Shown: positions 43,394-53,045, counted from the stretch's first letter. The stretch is 64,000 bases of DNA from Halorhodospira halochloris (GCF_002356555.2 NZ_AP017372.2:310001-374000); one strand, 5' to 3'. Numbers and translations are program-made. The notes: a model not told the origin generated them from the sequence alone.

Positions 43394-45943
43394 TCACAAC
43401 CATCGCAAACCACCAAACTCAAAAGGGTGGCTGGCCAACGGATGGGTCGGATACATACAGATCCGGTAGTACTGCAAACCGTCGAAGCGCGGCTCGATGT
43501 CGATAGCAAAAACCGGCATGCCATCCTCCGTTTCACCCTCCGGCTGTAGCTGATAGCGCACCGTAGAGGCCGCATCCCGCGGCTCCTCCATGGCGCTGAA
43601 CCGGCACTCGATGGTGACATCATCACAGCTCAGGCCGTTAAGGTGGGCCTTGACCCGTATCGGCAGCGATTCGCCGTGGAGCAGGCTTGTGGGTGCAGCG
43701 TCGATCCGCTCCAGCCAAGTCCCACCCCAGTGCTCGCGCACCCGCTCCTTCCAGCGCGCTAGCTCCTGCGCCCCGCTTAGGCTATCGGCTTGAAGAATCT
43801 TGCTCTGCGCGCGGGCCGGGGCATAGAGCTCGCTGACATAGTCCATGACCATGCGCTGGGCATTAAAACGCGGCAATGTCGTGCGCATCGCCGCCTTAGA
43901 CATCTTCACCCATTCAGTCGCGTAGCCACTGTTGCCACGATTGAAATAGAGCGGAATCACCTCATCAGAGAGGAGGTTGAGTAAATCGCGCGCCTCTTCC
44001 CGGTCCCGATACTCAGGATCAAAGCCTGCCGAATGAGGGAGGATCGCCCAACCGTTGCCTTTCTCATAGCCCTCGTCCCACCAGCCGTCGAGCACCGACA
44101 GGTTAAGCACGCCGTTGATTGCCGCCTTTTGCCCCGAAGTGCCGCACGCCTCTAGCGGATACTCAGGATTGTTCAGCCAGACATCGACACCGGTTACCAG
44201 CTTACGCGCCTGCGCCATGTCGTAGTCTTCGAGCAGGATAATCTTACCGATCAGATCCGGGTCGAGACTCAGCTCGTGGATCCTGCGGATCATCGCCTGA
44301 CCCTTCTCATCATGGGGGTGGGCCTTACCGGCGAAGATCAAGATAACCGGTCGCTGCGGGTCGTTGAGCAGCTCCTTGAGGCGATCTATCTCATAGAAAA
44401 TCAGTAGCGCCCGCTTGTAAGTAGCAAAACGCCGTGCAAAGCCGATGACCAGCAGATCCGGATCTGGATTGCTGATATTGCTGGTCATCCGCTCAATCAT
44501 GGCATCTGACATACCGTTACGCTGGCAACGCTTCAATACTCGCTGATAGACATCGCGCAACAGCTCCGATTTAAGGCTGCGGCGCATACTCCAGAAACGG
44601 TGATCAGGCAACTCGTCAACCACTTTCCAGAAATCTTCGTTAAGCAGCTGATTGCGCCAAGCGTGCCAGCGCTGATCAAAGAGATTGGCCCACTCCTGCG
44701 CGAGAAAAGTCGGCACATGGATGCCGTTGGTTATCGAGGTTATGGGGTTCTCCTGAGCGGGTATCTCAGGCCAGATATGCTGCTCCATCTGTGAGGCAAC
44801 ACCACCGTGGATAGCGCTGACGCCGTTATGAAAGCGCGAGCCGCGCAGCGCTAGGCTAGTCATGTCAAACCCTTTCTGGCCGTTGCCCAGAGCAAGGATA
44901 TCTTCGATGGGGATGTCAGTGTCAGCCAAGTTGGGCGCTAGGTGCTCAGCTACCATTTCCGGTTCGAAGATATCGTGGCCGGCGGGTACCGGTGTGTGAG
45001 TAGTGAACACGGTCTCGCTGGCGACTGCTTCAATAGCTGTGGCCGAGTCATACCCCTCACTAATCAACTCGCGGCAGCGCTCGACAATCTGAAAGGCTGA
45101 GTGGCCTTCGTTGATATGCCAAACACTCGGAGAGATGCCGAGCTTGCGTAGCGCGCGGACACCACCGAGGCCTAGGCAAAGCTCCTGGAGGATGCGCATA
45201 TGCGCATCGCCGCCGTAGAGCTGATAGGTGATAGCGCGGTCAGCTGCATCATTTTCCGGGACCTCACTGTCGAGCAGATAGATGAGCACATGCCCGGCAC
45301 GCATCTGCCATACCCGCAGATGTATCTCCCGACCGGGGGCGTCGACGCTAACCTGCACCTGCTCGCCGTCGTCATCGAGGCACGGTGTTATCGGCAGCTC
45401 GGAGATGCTGCTCGGGGCGTAATGGGCCTGCTGATTGCCTTCGTGATCAATGGTCTGTGAGAAGTACCCCTGACGGTAGAGCAGCCCCACAGCTACTAAC
45501 GGCAGACGCAGATCGCTAGCCGCCTTGCAGTGATCTCCGGCGAGGATGCCGAGGCCGCCGGAGTAGAGCGGGACACTTTCGTGGAAGCCAAACTCGGCGC
45601 AAAAATAGGCTACCAGATCGTTATCTGGGTCGATGTACGGCGCCACTTTGCTGGTCAGCGCCGCCTGCTCGTGGTAGGTATCGTAGGCCGACAGGGTGCG
45701 ATTGTAGTCGGCAATGTAGGCCTCATCCTGAGCCGCCTCCTCGAGCTTATGCTGAGCAATACGGCGCAAGAAGACCTTGGGGTTGTGCCCGCAGGCCTCC
45801 CAGAGCTCGGGGTCGAGCTGCACAAAAAGCGCTCTAACGTGCCGATCCCAAGAGTAGTAGAGATCCTCAGCCAGCTCTTCGAGGCGGCTTAGATTAGGGG
45901 GGATATTGGGTTGAACTTCAAGGGTGAAGATGTTCTCTTTCAT
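43394..45943 (-). CDS. glgP: Alpha-glucan (glycogen) phosphorylase
   Basis: 849 aa GT35 enzyme releasing glucose-1-phosphate from glycogen. It is of the GlgP type with N-terminal PNLSRLEELAEDLYYSWDRHVRALF; AEFGFHESVPLYSGGLGILAGDH, HINEGHSAFQIVE, FTTHTPVPAGHD, and the PLP region GTSGQKAAINGVLNLSVLDGWWDEG are typical. It has its own upstream region (45944-46061) leading to P6 and completes the glycogen set, facing malQ. Confidence 0.96.
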   Translation of the reverse strand: MKENIFTLEVQPNIPPNLSRLEELAEDLYYSWDRHVRALFVQLDPELWEACGHNPKVFLRRIAQHKLEEAAQDEAYIADYNRTLSAYDTYHEQAALTSKVAPYIDPDNDLVAYFCAEFGFHESVPLYSGGLGILAGDHCKAASDLRLPLVAVGLLYRQGYFSQTIDHEGNQQAHYAPSSISELPITPCLDDDGEQVQVSVDAPGREIHLRVWQMRAGHVLIYLLDSEVPENDAADRAITYQLYGGDAHMRILQELCLGLGGVRALRKLGISPSVWHINEGHSAFQIVERCRELISEGYDSATAIEAVASETVFTTHTPVPAGHDIFEPEMVAEHLAPNLADTDIPIEDILALGNGQKGFDMTSLALRGSRFHNGVSAIHGGVASQMEQHIWPEIPAQENPITSITNGIHVPTFLAQEWANLFDQRWHAWRNQLLNEDFWKVVDELPDHRFWSMRRSLKSELLRDVYQRVLKRCQRNGMSDAMIERMTSNISNPDPDLLVIGFARRFATYKRALLIFYEIDRLKELLNDPQRPVILIFAGKAHPHDEKGQAMIRRIHELSLDPDLIGKIILLEDYDMAQARKLVTGVDVWLNNPEYPLEACGTSGQKAAINGVLNLSVLDGWWDEGYEKGNGWAILPHSAGFDPEYRDREEARDLLNLLSDEVIPLYFNRGNSGYATEWVKMSKAAMRTTLPRFNAQRMVMDYVSELYAPARAQSKILQADSLSGAQELARWKERVREHWGGTWLERIDAAPTSLLHGESLPIRVKAHLNGLSCDDVTIECRFSAMEEPRDAASTVRYQLQPEGETEDGMPVFAIDIEPRFDGLQYYRICMYPTHPLASHPFEFGGLRWL

Positions 45944-46061
45944 GGAGGTCTTAGTGTCTCGGTTGGTCCTAGGTGCTTGTTGCTGACAAGTGGTCAGCTG
46001 GTAGCGGGTAGTTTACTAGTCTTAGGATGGCGTGGCTAAGGGAATTTTTGGGGGCGCGTGA

Positions 46062-46202
46062 CCTCCGGTATTCCGCCGGCGCTACCATCCGCCCCGGTGT
46101 GGAGGACGCCGTGAATCCATCCCTGGAGGCTTCATGGCGCCATCCCTGGCGCCAAGACCTCCACACCGGGGCGGATGGTAGCGCCGGCGGAGTTTTTAGA
46201 GG
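46062..46202. repeat. Long palindrome family, copy P6
   Basis: Inner arms CCGCCGGCGCTACCATCCG and complement pair perfectly; outermost bases on the left (CCTCCGGTATT) have diverged from the right end (TTTTTAGAGG). Compare P2: the one internal arm difference is compensated on the other side. Confidence 0.9.
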
Positions 46203-46259
46203 CCACCAATACTAGCTAGTTGCTGGCGAAGATATCCTCTATATTAGCTTCGTAATATG

Positions 46260-46405
46260 ATAAGTCTATCGAAGTCCTCCGGCACCTCGATCTGCCCTTT
46301 CAGGATGCGGTTGAAGAATCCGACCCATGAAAACAACCAAATACTTCGATGCAACCAGACCCCGTCCTGACCGAGCCAGGATTGAGGACGGATGGATTCT
46401 ACGGG
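46260..46405. repeat. Duplicated segment carrying a truncated DUF4258-type ORF
   Basis: Nearly identical to 48872-49014: same leader (TCCTCCGGCACCTCGATC) and the first 20-odd codons of the 48934 gene (MKTTKYFDATRPRPDRARIED), then cut off at 46400 where an MNT gene begins. Confidence 0.8.
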
Positions 46406-46436
46406 GAAGTGGATGGAAATCCCGGAGGCATAGGCG

Positions 46437-46927
46437 ATGCGGCTGACCAGTGCAGAGCGCGAGGTCATCCTGGATGTGGCGCGCGAGGTTCTCGGTGACG
46501 ACGTCAAGGTTCGCCTGTTCGGGTTGATGTTTCCTGGGTCGAGTCTCTTAAAGACGATCCGGAGCGGGCTGAGCGACTTGATGCCTTTGTGGCGCGTTAT
46601 GGACGTATGCAGGATACGATCGGCGATCGGCTTATCCCGAGCCTGATGCGAGATATATTGGAAACGCCTGGCTCTACGCTGGACAATCTAAACCGGATGG
46701 AGAAACTGGGTATATTGGCTGCGGTTTCCGATTGGGTCGAGGCCAGGAATTTGCGGAACCGGCTTGTCCATGAGTATATGCGCGATGCCGAAGAGTTTGC
46801 TTCGGCTGTCAATCGTGCTCGTGAATGCGTGTCATTGCTGATATCGACCTACAACAATATCCTTGATTATGCAGCTCGACAGCTTGAGCCACCTGATGGC
46901 TACATGTGGCCTGAGAGATTAGTCTAA
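46437..46927 (+). pseudogene. MNT-HEPN deletion remnant
   Basis: The first 30 codons equal the MNT nucleotidyltransferase at 57823 (MRLTSAEREVILDVAREV to VRLFG), then jump, with a change of frame, into a HEPN protein: SWVESLKDDPERAERLDAFV, DTIGDRLIPSLMRDILE, and the R-x4-H motif in LRNRLVHEYMRDAEEF. MNT/HEPN pairs are toxin-antitoxin systems. The antitoxin catalytic core and the toxin N-terminus are both lost here. Internal starts could still make the HEPN part (46589-46927). Confidence 0.78.
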
Positions 46928-46933
46928 TCCTTA

Positions 46934-47164
46934 CTATAAGCCAGGTTGGCTTGCCATCATCTGCGCCTCGAAGAGGCGATCGCTATGCGTCTCCTGCGGG
47001 CTCGGATCGACGTAGCTGCCCGGGAGGGGCGTGGGAAGATCATCGCTGAGACGCTCCCGCACCTTGTCGGGAAGACTCTCCCGCAACACTACGGCAGCTC
47101 GCTCCGGCGTCTCTAGGGTCGCCTTCAACAGGGCATCGCGAGGATTAGCTGGGTGATCGGCCAT
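46934..47164 (-). pseudogene. Rpn N-terminal fragment
   Basis: MADHPANPRDALLKATLETPERAAVVLRESLPDKVRERL to DRLFEAQM is nearly identical to the N-terminus at 50388, then runs into unrelated sequence (MASQPGL). The first 70 residues only. Confidence 0.8.
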
Positions 47165-47185
47165 CGGCTCTATTCAGCCATTCGA

Positions 47186-47506
47186 TCACTGCCGATTCCG
47201 GGTGAGGGCGCCCCACTCAGAGAGAGCGGACTCAAGGCTGATGTAATTGTATTCGCCCCTGCGCAGGGCCCGGGCAATACGCTCCGGTGTGTAACCATCC
47301 TGAGGCAATCCGGGTGGGTAGACATAGACCCCACCTCCACGGGCAGCGGGCTTTAGCCAGCCGGCTTCGACCAGCCGAGCGATCCCTGCCTTTCGGGCCT
47401 TGGTGCGATCCGAGCGGAACAGGCTATCGAGATCGCGCCGAGTAAAGACGGCGCGGCCCTCATCGGCTTGGGAGTTGAGGATCTTGAGCGCAGTATTCTG
47501 ACGCAT
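47186..47506 (-). pseudogene. AbiEi-like antitoxin, C-terminally truncated
   Basis: About 106 aa. A winged-helix start (RAVFTRRDLDSLF, KARKAGIARLVEAGWLKPA) then GEYNYISLESALSEWG as in AbiEi-family antitoxins of type IV systems. It ends in TRNRQ exactly where a vapC 5' fragment begins, so the C-terminal half and any AbiEii partner are missing. Start at 47506 chosen because family homology begins there. Confidence 0.65.
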
Positions 47507-47599
47507 GGCAAGCACCCGCGGAGTACTAGACACAGAGACTAAAAAAAATGGCTTTCGTGTCCAGTTGCTGCCGTCCAAGGAACTCGGGGCGGGGGGGGG

Positions 47600-47840
47600 C
47601 GGGAGACCGAATCGTCAACGAGACCCCCGGTGGGGGTGGCTGCGTGCCGCCGCCGGGCCTCCATACCCTCCAGTTGCGGTCTTGACAACCGTTGGCTGCT
47701 AAATTTTAGAAAAATCCCATATAAATAGGGAACTTTTCCCATGTACATGGCCATGTTACGTGAGCAGTATCGTTCCTGCATTCGGGGAATGGAAGCCGCC
47801 CTACCGCGCCGCGCAGGAAGCGCTCGGATGCCCTAGGTAG
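47600..47840. repeat. Dispersed repeat family, copy at 47.7 kb
   Basis: Matches 52480-52713 along its length, and the part from 47700 is the reverse complement of the 29/32-kb copies. A piece of the Rpn gene at 53046 follows (47838-47950: ERMFT...WILLHVEVQGEPEKKFAER on the minus strand). At 47962-47985 a GGGGTCTGTCCCC palindrome follows. Confidence 0.75.
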
Positions 47841-48004
47841 TGAACATCCGCTCGGCAAATTTTTTCTCCGGCTCGCCTTGAACTTCGACGTGGAGCAGTA
47901 TCCAGGTTGGCTTGCCATCATCGGCGTAAACCTCGACAAGTTTGTCGGCATAATTTCACGGAAAAAGGGGTCTGTCCCCTTTTTGCGCTGCCTGTCCGCC
48001 GGGG

Positions 48005-48421
48005 TTAGTGCGGTATCCGGTAGACGTGCAGGCCGGGGACTTTCTCGAAGTCGCCATCCCCCGTGACGAATGCGCCCCTCGGGTCTACCGTTAGCAGGCA
48101 AGCTGCCTGGATCGCATCGGGTGTGCGCAGCCTGTATTGGGCGCGCAGCTCCGTAGCTCTGTCCAGCACGGCGGTGTCTAGCGCTATCACCGAGAGCCCC
48201 GGGTCGTCGAAGAAGCCATCCAGTCGCTCCAGTGCCTGCGTGTCGGATTCTCGCAGCGGGCGCACCCGGCACTCTAGCCGGCTCAAGGCTGAGGCCATCA
48301 GCACCGGCGTTTCGTCAGAGCCGCGTTCCAGTTCCAAAAGCACCTGCCGGGTGGCATCCCGGGTCTGCCCGTCTCCCTCCAGCAGATAGATGATGGCGCT
48401 GGCGTCCAGAAAAACACGCAT
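48005..48421 (-). CDS. PIN-domain toxin (VapC-like)
   Basis: 138 aa. MRVFLDASAIIYLLEGD supplies the first Asp, SALSRLECRV the Glu, LRTPDAIQAA the next Asp, and FVTGDGDFEKV the last: a complete PIN ribonuclease active site. Its ATG shares a base with the stop of the antitoxin gene (TAATG), so the pair is translationally coupled. Probably an mRNA or tRNA-cleaving toxin. Confidence 0.9.
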   Translation of the reverse strand: MRVFLDASAIIYLLEGDGQTRDATRQVLLELERGSDETPVLMASALSRLECRVRPLRESDTQALERLDGFFDDPGLSVIALDTAVLDRATELRAQYRLRTPDAIQAACLLTVDPRGAFVTGDGDFEKVPGLHVYRIPH

Positions 48422-48696
48422 TAATCGCGCCAGCCTTCGCGCTCCGATTGTAGTTCACGGTCCAGCTCCGCACGGTTGCGCGCTGCGCCGTATGCCTCGT
48501 CATCCCCTAGCAGGCGATCCCATAGCCTTTTTCGGGCCTGGGCACCCTCCGATAAGCGCTGGTAAGACTCCTCGCTCAGAATTACGTAGCGGGGGCGGTT
48601 GCGCTGGATGACGTGCACCGGCCCGTTTTTCAACGCCTGATCCACCGCGCTGATGCCACGGCGCTTGATCTCTTGTGCGGAAATGACGTTTTCCAT
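48421..48696 (-). CDS. Phd/YefM-type antitoxin
   Basis: 91 aa. ENVISAQEIKRRGISAVDQAL then PVHVIQRNRPRYVILSEESYQRL is the Phd/YefM DNA-binding fold; a charged C-terminal tail (ARNRAELDRELQSEREGW) would wrap the toxin. ATG at 48696 is preferred over GTG at 48714 because the family begins MENVISA. First gene of the pair. Confidence 0.88.
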   Translation of the reverse strand: MENVISAQEIKRRGISAVDQALKNGPVHVIQRNRPRYVILSEESYQRLSEGAQARKRLWDRLLGDDEAYGAARNRAELDRELQSEREGWRD

Positions 48697-48933
48697 CAGT
48701 ACGACCTCGAGCACTTAATTTAGTATCCATTTTAGCACCGAAATCGAGCAGGGAGGCTCTGGCTCTTAGCTCCCGGGGTAGCGGACGGCCCGGGGTTACG
48801 CCCAAAGGAATCCAGCCGAACCGTTCGGCACGATCCAGGTTATCGAGGGCAGGGCCTACGCGCTCGCCGTCCGTCGAGAAGTCCTCCGGCACCTCGATCT
48901 GCCCTTTCAGGATGCGGTTGAAGAATCCGACCC

Positions 48934-49170
48934 ATGAAAACAACCAAATACTTCGATGCAACCAGAACCCGTCCTGACCGAGCCAGGATTGAGGACGAAT
49001 GGATTCTACGGACCATAGAAAACCCCGAGCATGAGCACGTCCAAGAAGATCTACGAGTGCGGCGATGGGCCCGGATTCCTGAGGCTGGGGGTCGCTACCT
49101 TCGGGTAATTTTGCTTCCGGACCGAGAGACGGTCCATAATGCTTTTTTCGATAGAGGTTTCAGGCCATGA
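48934..49170 (+). CDS. DUF4258-like small protein (possible toxin)
   Basis: 78 aa. WILRTIENPEHEHVQEDLRVRRWARIPEAGGRYLRVILLPDRETVHNAFFDR follows the DUF4258 pattern (hydrolase-like beta core with RYLRV.L....TV..AF.DR). It overlaps the next gene by four bases (ATGA). Such pairs with DUF2283 are common in bacteria and are thought to be toxin-antitoxin-like; activity unproven. Confidence 0.75.
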   Translation: MKTTKYFDATRTRPDRARIEDEWILRTIENPEHEHVQEDLRVRRWARIPEAGGRYLRVILLPDRETVHNAFFDRGFRP

Positions 49171-49364
49171 AATTGCAGTATTTCGAGGATACGGACACCT
49201 TGTACATCGAGTTCCAGAGCCGAGCGATCTCGGAAACCAGAGACCTGGACGAAAACACGATTCTTGACCTAGATTCGGAAGGGAACGTTTGCGCAATTAC
49301 CTTTGAGCATGCCAGTCAGCGTACTGACGTAAACCACCTGCATGTAGAAGGCCTAGCTGCATAA
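49167..49364 (+). CDS. DUF2283 small protein (possible antitoxin)
   Basis: 65 aa: MKLQYFEDTDTLYIEF, AISETRDLDENTILDLDSEGNVCAITFEHAS is a typical DUF2283. Coupled to the DUF4258-like gene upstream. Confidence 0.85.
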   Translation: MKLQYFEDTDTLYIEFQSRAISETRDLDENTILDLDSEGNVCAITFEHASQRTDVNHLHVEGLAA

Positions 49365-49379
49365 CAAAGGGTTAGACAA

Positions 49380-49700
49380 TGGATCTGTGCGACCTATCTT
49401 AGGGTTAAGGCAAAGGATTGTCAGGCGGGGTAGGGTATGTCGAGACAGGGAGGCGTGAGGGATTACGCTAGTCAAGGCACGGATGCTGTAATGGGACGAG
49501 CGCGCTGGGGATCTGTGAGCAAGGATGCTGCCATCCCTAGAGCCCCAAGTCGTGCACTTTGGCGGCGGAGCGAGTGCAGCAAGGGGGCCTTCTCAAAGGG
49601 GCACACCAAGCCGCCAAGGCCTATTTATTACATGCTTGGGCCCTTGGAAAGCTCTTACGACGTTGGTTAGCAGGGATCGGGCTGCCAGCCTTGCGGGCCA
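49380..49700. repeat. Dispersed repeat linked to Rpn 3' ends, copy at 49.5 kb
   Basis: GATCTGTGCG.CCTATCTTAGGG to CTTGCGGG.CATACTAGTC, nearly identical to 52728-53045. In both cases it lies immediately downstream of an Rpn gene end (49703 and 53046). Its first half is also shared (reverse complement) with the 29/32-kb repeats. Confidence 0.85.
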
Positions 49701-49702
49701 TA

Positions 49703-50388
49703 CTAGTCTTCAGCGAAGACGTCCTCGATGCGTTCGGCATCAAGGATCCGGTCGAGCCACATCTCCAGTTCTCCTAGCGCTGCACGCTCAACCCGAGCCC
49801 GTGACGCCTCTTTGGCTTCCGCCCCGAACTTGCGCTCAATTTGCCGAAGTAGCGTCTTGGTGGCCGTCTGGTGACTGCCTCTCTTCTGACCTCTCTTCTC
49901 TCCTCGCTTCTCTCCTCGCTTGATCCACTCTTCAGCTACCGTCATCACCAACTCCTCCGCTCGATCCGGTCGCGTCTGCTCCAGAGCCTGACGTACGTCC
50001 TTCTCCTGGATGTAACTATACACCCTCGCAATATACACCAACAGCGGCTTCTCCAGTGGATGCCCGGGCGGCAGATCGCGCAATAGCTTGATCAGATCGT
50101 CTCGATCCAGGTCCTCGACAAACGCCCAGGCGTCGACTTGTGCTTGATGAGCACGTAGAGAAAGACCGGGCGACCATCGCGCATCTGCGCCTCGAAGAGG
50201 CGATCGCTATGCGTCTCCTGCAGGCTCGGATCGACGTAGCTGCCCGGGAGGGGCGTGGGAAGATCATCGCTGAGACGCTCCCGCACCTTGTCGGGAAGGC
50301 TCTCCCGTAACACTACGGCAGCTCGCTCCGGCGTCTCCAGGGTCACCTTCAGCAAGGCATCGTGAGGATTAGCTGGGTGATCGGCCAT
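49703..50388 (-). pseudogene. Rpn gene with frameshift and internal deletion
   Basis: The N-terminal frame (MADHPANPHDALLKVTLE, PGSYVDPSLQETHSDRLFEAQ, RPVFLYVLIKHKSTP) shifts near 50130 into DAWAFVEDLDRDDLIKLLRDL and then the C-terminal part (ARVYSYIQEKDVRQALEQT, RGEKRGEKRGQKRG, LDRILDAERIEDVFAED). The middle of the nuclease domain is also shorter than in relatives. The catalytic E/Q region is followed too soon by C-terminal sequence, so it is probably dead. Confidence 0.82.
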
Positions 50389-50473
50389 CGGCTCTATTCA
50401 GCCATTCGATCACTGCCGGTTCCGGGTGAGGGCGCATCACCTCGGAGACAGCATTTGTGTCGAGCAGGATCAT
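50387..50473 (-). pseudogene. vapC 5' fragment fused to the Rpn start
   Basis: MILLDTNAVSEVMRPHPEPAV and IEWLNRADG equal the first 29 residues of the vapC at 57393; the Rpn ATG lies in its last codons in another frame. The same junction recurs at 47160-47205. Confidence 0.8.
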
Positions 50474-50870
50474 CCTATATCTGGTGTTCTGCGAGGTAAT
50501 CCGGGTCTTGTACATCGCGCTGCACCACGGCAGTACGCACCAGCACGCTCTACCTGCTGGTGATACCGCTCTGTAGGCTCCGGGCCGAACTTCTCCTGGA
50601 GCTGTAAGAGCAGCAGCTTACCCTGGCCCTCCTGCCTCCAATGCTCGTGCCACTTATCCACCCGCTCAGCCAGCATTTTATGCACCTCCTCCAACTCCTG
50701 CGCTCGATCAATGAGCTCCCGATCCGGCTCCGGCACATGTTTGCGCCGCAGATAGACCCGACGGAACCAAGTGAGAAACGCTCTCCTTCCGGACGAAGCC
50801 AGTGAGCAGGTCGCTGACCATCCGCGGATAGGAGAAGAGCATCTTGTAGGTGTTGTCGTTTTCCTGGGGC
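50470..50870 (-). pseudogene. Rpn gene with large internal deletion
   Basis: Starts QENDNTYKMLFSYPRMVSDL and LTGFVRK (N-terminus), then at about 50790 jumps to FLTWFRRVYLRRKHVPEPDREL and the C-terminal module (LEEVHKMLAERVDKWHEHW, LLLLQLQEKFGPEPTERY). The nuclease core is missing. An in-frame ATG at 50676 preceded at eight bases by GGAGGAGG marks the C-terminal module start, as in intact relatives. Confidence 0.82.
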
Positions 50871-50878
50871 ACCGTCAG

Positions 50879-51060
50879 CCCCGCCGAGGCGACGTCCTCA
50901 TGGACTTCCTCGCCGCCGATACGCAGGCATCGGGTGCCGCGGCCATTGGCGATATTGTCGCCGGGGCAATAGTAACTTGGCGTCGCGTTGCGGCCGACGA
51001 GGAGCTTGCGTGCGCAGCACCCGCAGGTGGCGAGTCCCTGGAGGAGCGCCCCGATTTATT
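50879..51060 (-). pseudogene. Serine-recombinase zinc-ribbon fragment
   Basis: On the minus strand: GALLQGLATCGCCARKLLVG, then YYCPGDNIANGRGTRCLRIGG. The C-x2-C...C...C spacing is that of the recombinase zinc beta-ribbon domain of large serine recombinases. Nothing else of the gene is nearby. The + strand ORF here is a shadow. The next 110 bases read LTDRVRYVESPYHKRNPGDY, unassigned. Confidence 0.7.
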
Positions 51061-51169
51061 CCGTAGGCAGGTATATGATCAGTTAGGTCTTGACAACGTA
51101 ATCGCCGGGATTCCGCTTATGGTATGGACTCTCGACGTAGCGCACGCGGTCGGTCAACTCTAGAGTTCG

Positions 51170-51732
51170 TTAGATAACCGCCTCGAAGTTTGCCAGGCGC
51201 TCAGCAGTAATGACCAGTCCCTGGGCGGCCAGCGTTTCAAGATAGTCACTGACTGATTTCTCTGGGTTCTTGAGGGCCTCTCGGTGAGTCTTAGCCACGT
51301 TGACGACTGCGCCTTCGTGCAAATCCATTTGTCGCTCTACGAAAATGTCAGGGTGAAGCGCTTCGATGTCGTACTGGCCAAGCGCTTCGGCCGGGAAGTC
51401 GTCCAGGTTGAATGTAATGATATTCTGTGCGCCGACACGAATCGCGGCCGCCAAGACGTGCGGTCATCCGGGTCGGGAAGATCCAAGCAACTCTCGAGTT
51501 GCTCATACCCTTCAACCAAGCAATCCGGAACCGCCTTATTCATCAGCGCCCGCGTCCGAACAAGCTGGTTTTGGAGTTCCGGACGGTCCCGCAACACACT
51601 ATGGATCCATTCATCGTGAATCCTCTCCGTCCATTTCGCAGCAAAGAACCCCGAAACCGCTAAGCGTAGAAGAAAATCCCGTAATGGCGCGGGGTAGAGC
51701 ACGCAGGCATCATAAATGACGGTGGTGCGCAT
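51170..51732 (-). pseudogene. PIN-domain toxin, frameshifted
   Basis: MRTTVIYDACVLYPAPLRDFLLRLA to CLDLPDPDDR in one frame, then, one base shifted near 51458, HVLAAAIRVGAQNIITFNLDDFP to the C-terminus. Joined, they give a full PIN_3-type protein of about 187 aa with Asp residues in VIYDAC, PDPDDRH and NLDDFP. One missing C would explain the shift, so a sequencing error is possible. Starts directly after the stop of the HTH antitoxin. Confidence 0.8.
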
Positions 51733-52185
51733 TCAGTAGCCCATGTTGTACTCTTGTGCTTGCTCCACCAGCTCATCTAGCGCCGCTTTGCTGCTCTCAT
51801 CACGCTGGGCTTTGTACGCCATCAAGTGCTCGTACCGGATGCGCCGGTGCGTGCCCACGCGGGTAAAGGGGATGGCGCCCTGTTCAAGCAGCTTAACCAG
51901 GTGCGGGCGCGAAACATTCAATAGATCGGCAGCCTGCTGAGTGGTGAGCTCCGCATGGGTCGGAACAATGGTAACCGCGTTGCCTTGCGCCATCTCCGCA
52001 AGCAGATCCCGCAGCAGAGCGAGGGCATGCCTTGGCAGCACCAGATCCCTGCCATCCAGTTGGACCCGCGCCCTGTCGGCCTCCGGGAGCTGAGTCAGCA
52101 ACCTGCTGATTTCCTCCGCACTTGCTCGCGCAAGCGTTGCCGTAGCCTGATCCGGCAACGGCTGACGATCATCGACGGTGTTCAT
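51733..52185 (-). CDS. Excisionase-type HTH antitoxin
   Basis: 150 aa. The helix-turn-helix TTQQAADLLNVSRPHLVKLLEQGAIPFTRVGTHRRIRYEHLMAYK is of the MerR/excisionase (HTH_17) kind that pairs with PIN_3 toxins. ATG at 52185 chosen over TTG at 52203 because GGAGGAG lies nine bases before the ATG. Immediately upstream of and coupled to the PIN gene. Confidence 0.87.
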   Translation of the reverse strand: MNTVDDRQPLPDQATATLARASAEEISRLLTQLPEADRARVQLDGRDLVLPRHALALLRDLLAEMAQGNAVTIVPTHAELTTQQAADLLNVSRPHLVKLLEQGAIPFTRVGTHRRIRYEHLMAYKAQRDESSKAALDELVEQAQEYNMGY

Positions 52186-52479
52186 CACGAAGGGCTCCTC
52201 CAAGATACTGCATGCCTTTCACTCGGATCATATTCGAAACAAACGAAAGGCGCAATGCTCACGGGAAATCCGCACGGAAGGGCACCATGTATCACCGGGG
52301 ATATGCGCCCCCGTGCGTAAAACGCACGCTAGGATGCTGCCGGTCGAAACGGCGTATGGCGCAGCTTAACGGCCTGGCGTTTGCTGCGTTCACCGCGCCG
52401 ATCGTAGCCGGCGGTGGTTTGGGGGCTGCTGTGCCCCATCAGGTGTTAATCGGTCTCCCGATCCACGGCCCGCGGGCGA
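52186..52479. other. Intergenic, no gene supported
   Basis: Short ORFs only. A weak remnant near 52340-52440 cannot be assigned. Confidence 0.4.
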
Positions 52480-53045
52480 TCGGATCGTCATCGAGACCCC
52501 CTGTGGGGGCGTCTGCGTGCCGCCGCCGGGTCTCCATACCCTCCAGTTGCGGTCTTGACAACCGTTGGCTGCTAAATTTTAGAAAAATCCCATATAAATA
52601 GGGAACTTTTACCATGTACATGGCCATGTTACGTGAGCAGTATCGTTCCTGCATTCGGGGAATGGAAGCCGCCCCACCGCGCCGCGCAGGAAGCGCTCGG
52701 ATGCCCTAGGTAGTTGTCTAAGTACACGGATCTGTGCGGCCTATCTTAGGGTTAAGGCAAAGGATTGTCAGGCGGGGTAGGGTATGTCGAGACAGGGAGG
52801 CGAGAGGGATTACGCTAGTCAAGGCACGGATGCTGTAACGGGATGAGCGCGCTGGGGATGTGTGAGCAAGGATGCTGCCATCCCTAGAGCCCCAACTCGT
52901 GGGCTTTGGCGGCGGAGCGAGTGCAGCAAGGGGGTCTTCTCAAAGGGGCACACCAAGCCGCCAAGACCCATTACGTGCTTGGCCCCTTGGAAAGCTCTTA
53001 CAACGTTGGTTAGCAGGGATCGGGCAGCCAGCCTTGCGGGTCATA
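52480..53045. repeat. Dispersed repeat family, copies at 52.5-53.0 kb
   Basis: 52480-52713 matches 47600-47837; 52728-53045 matches 49380-49700. Here the two parts are joined, so this locus may show the ancestral order of the element downstream of an Rpn gene. Confidence 0.8.

Noticed and set aside
50771-51163. 130-aa + strand ORF
   Set aside because: The minus strand reads as a recombinase zinc ribbon and Rpn N-terminus; the + frame shows no family features.
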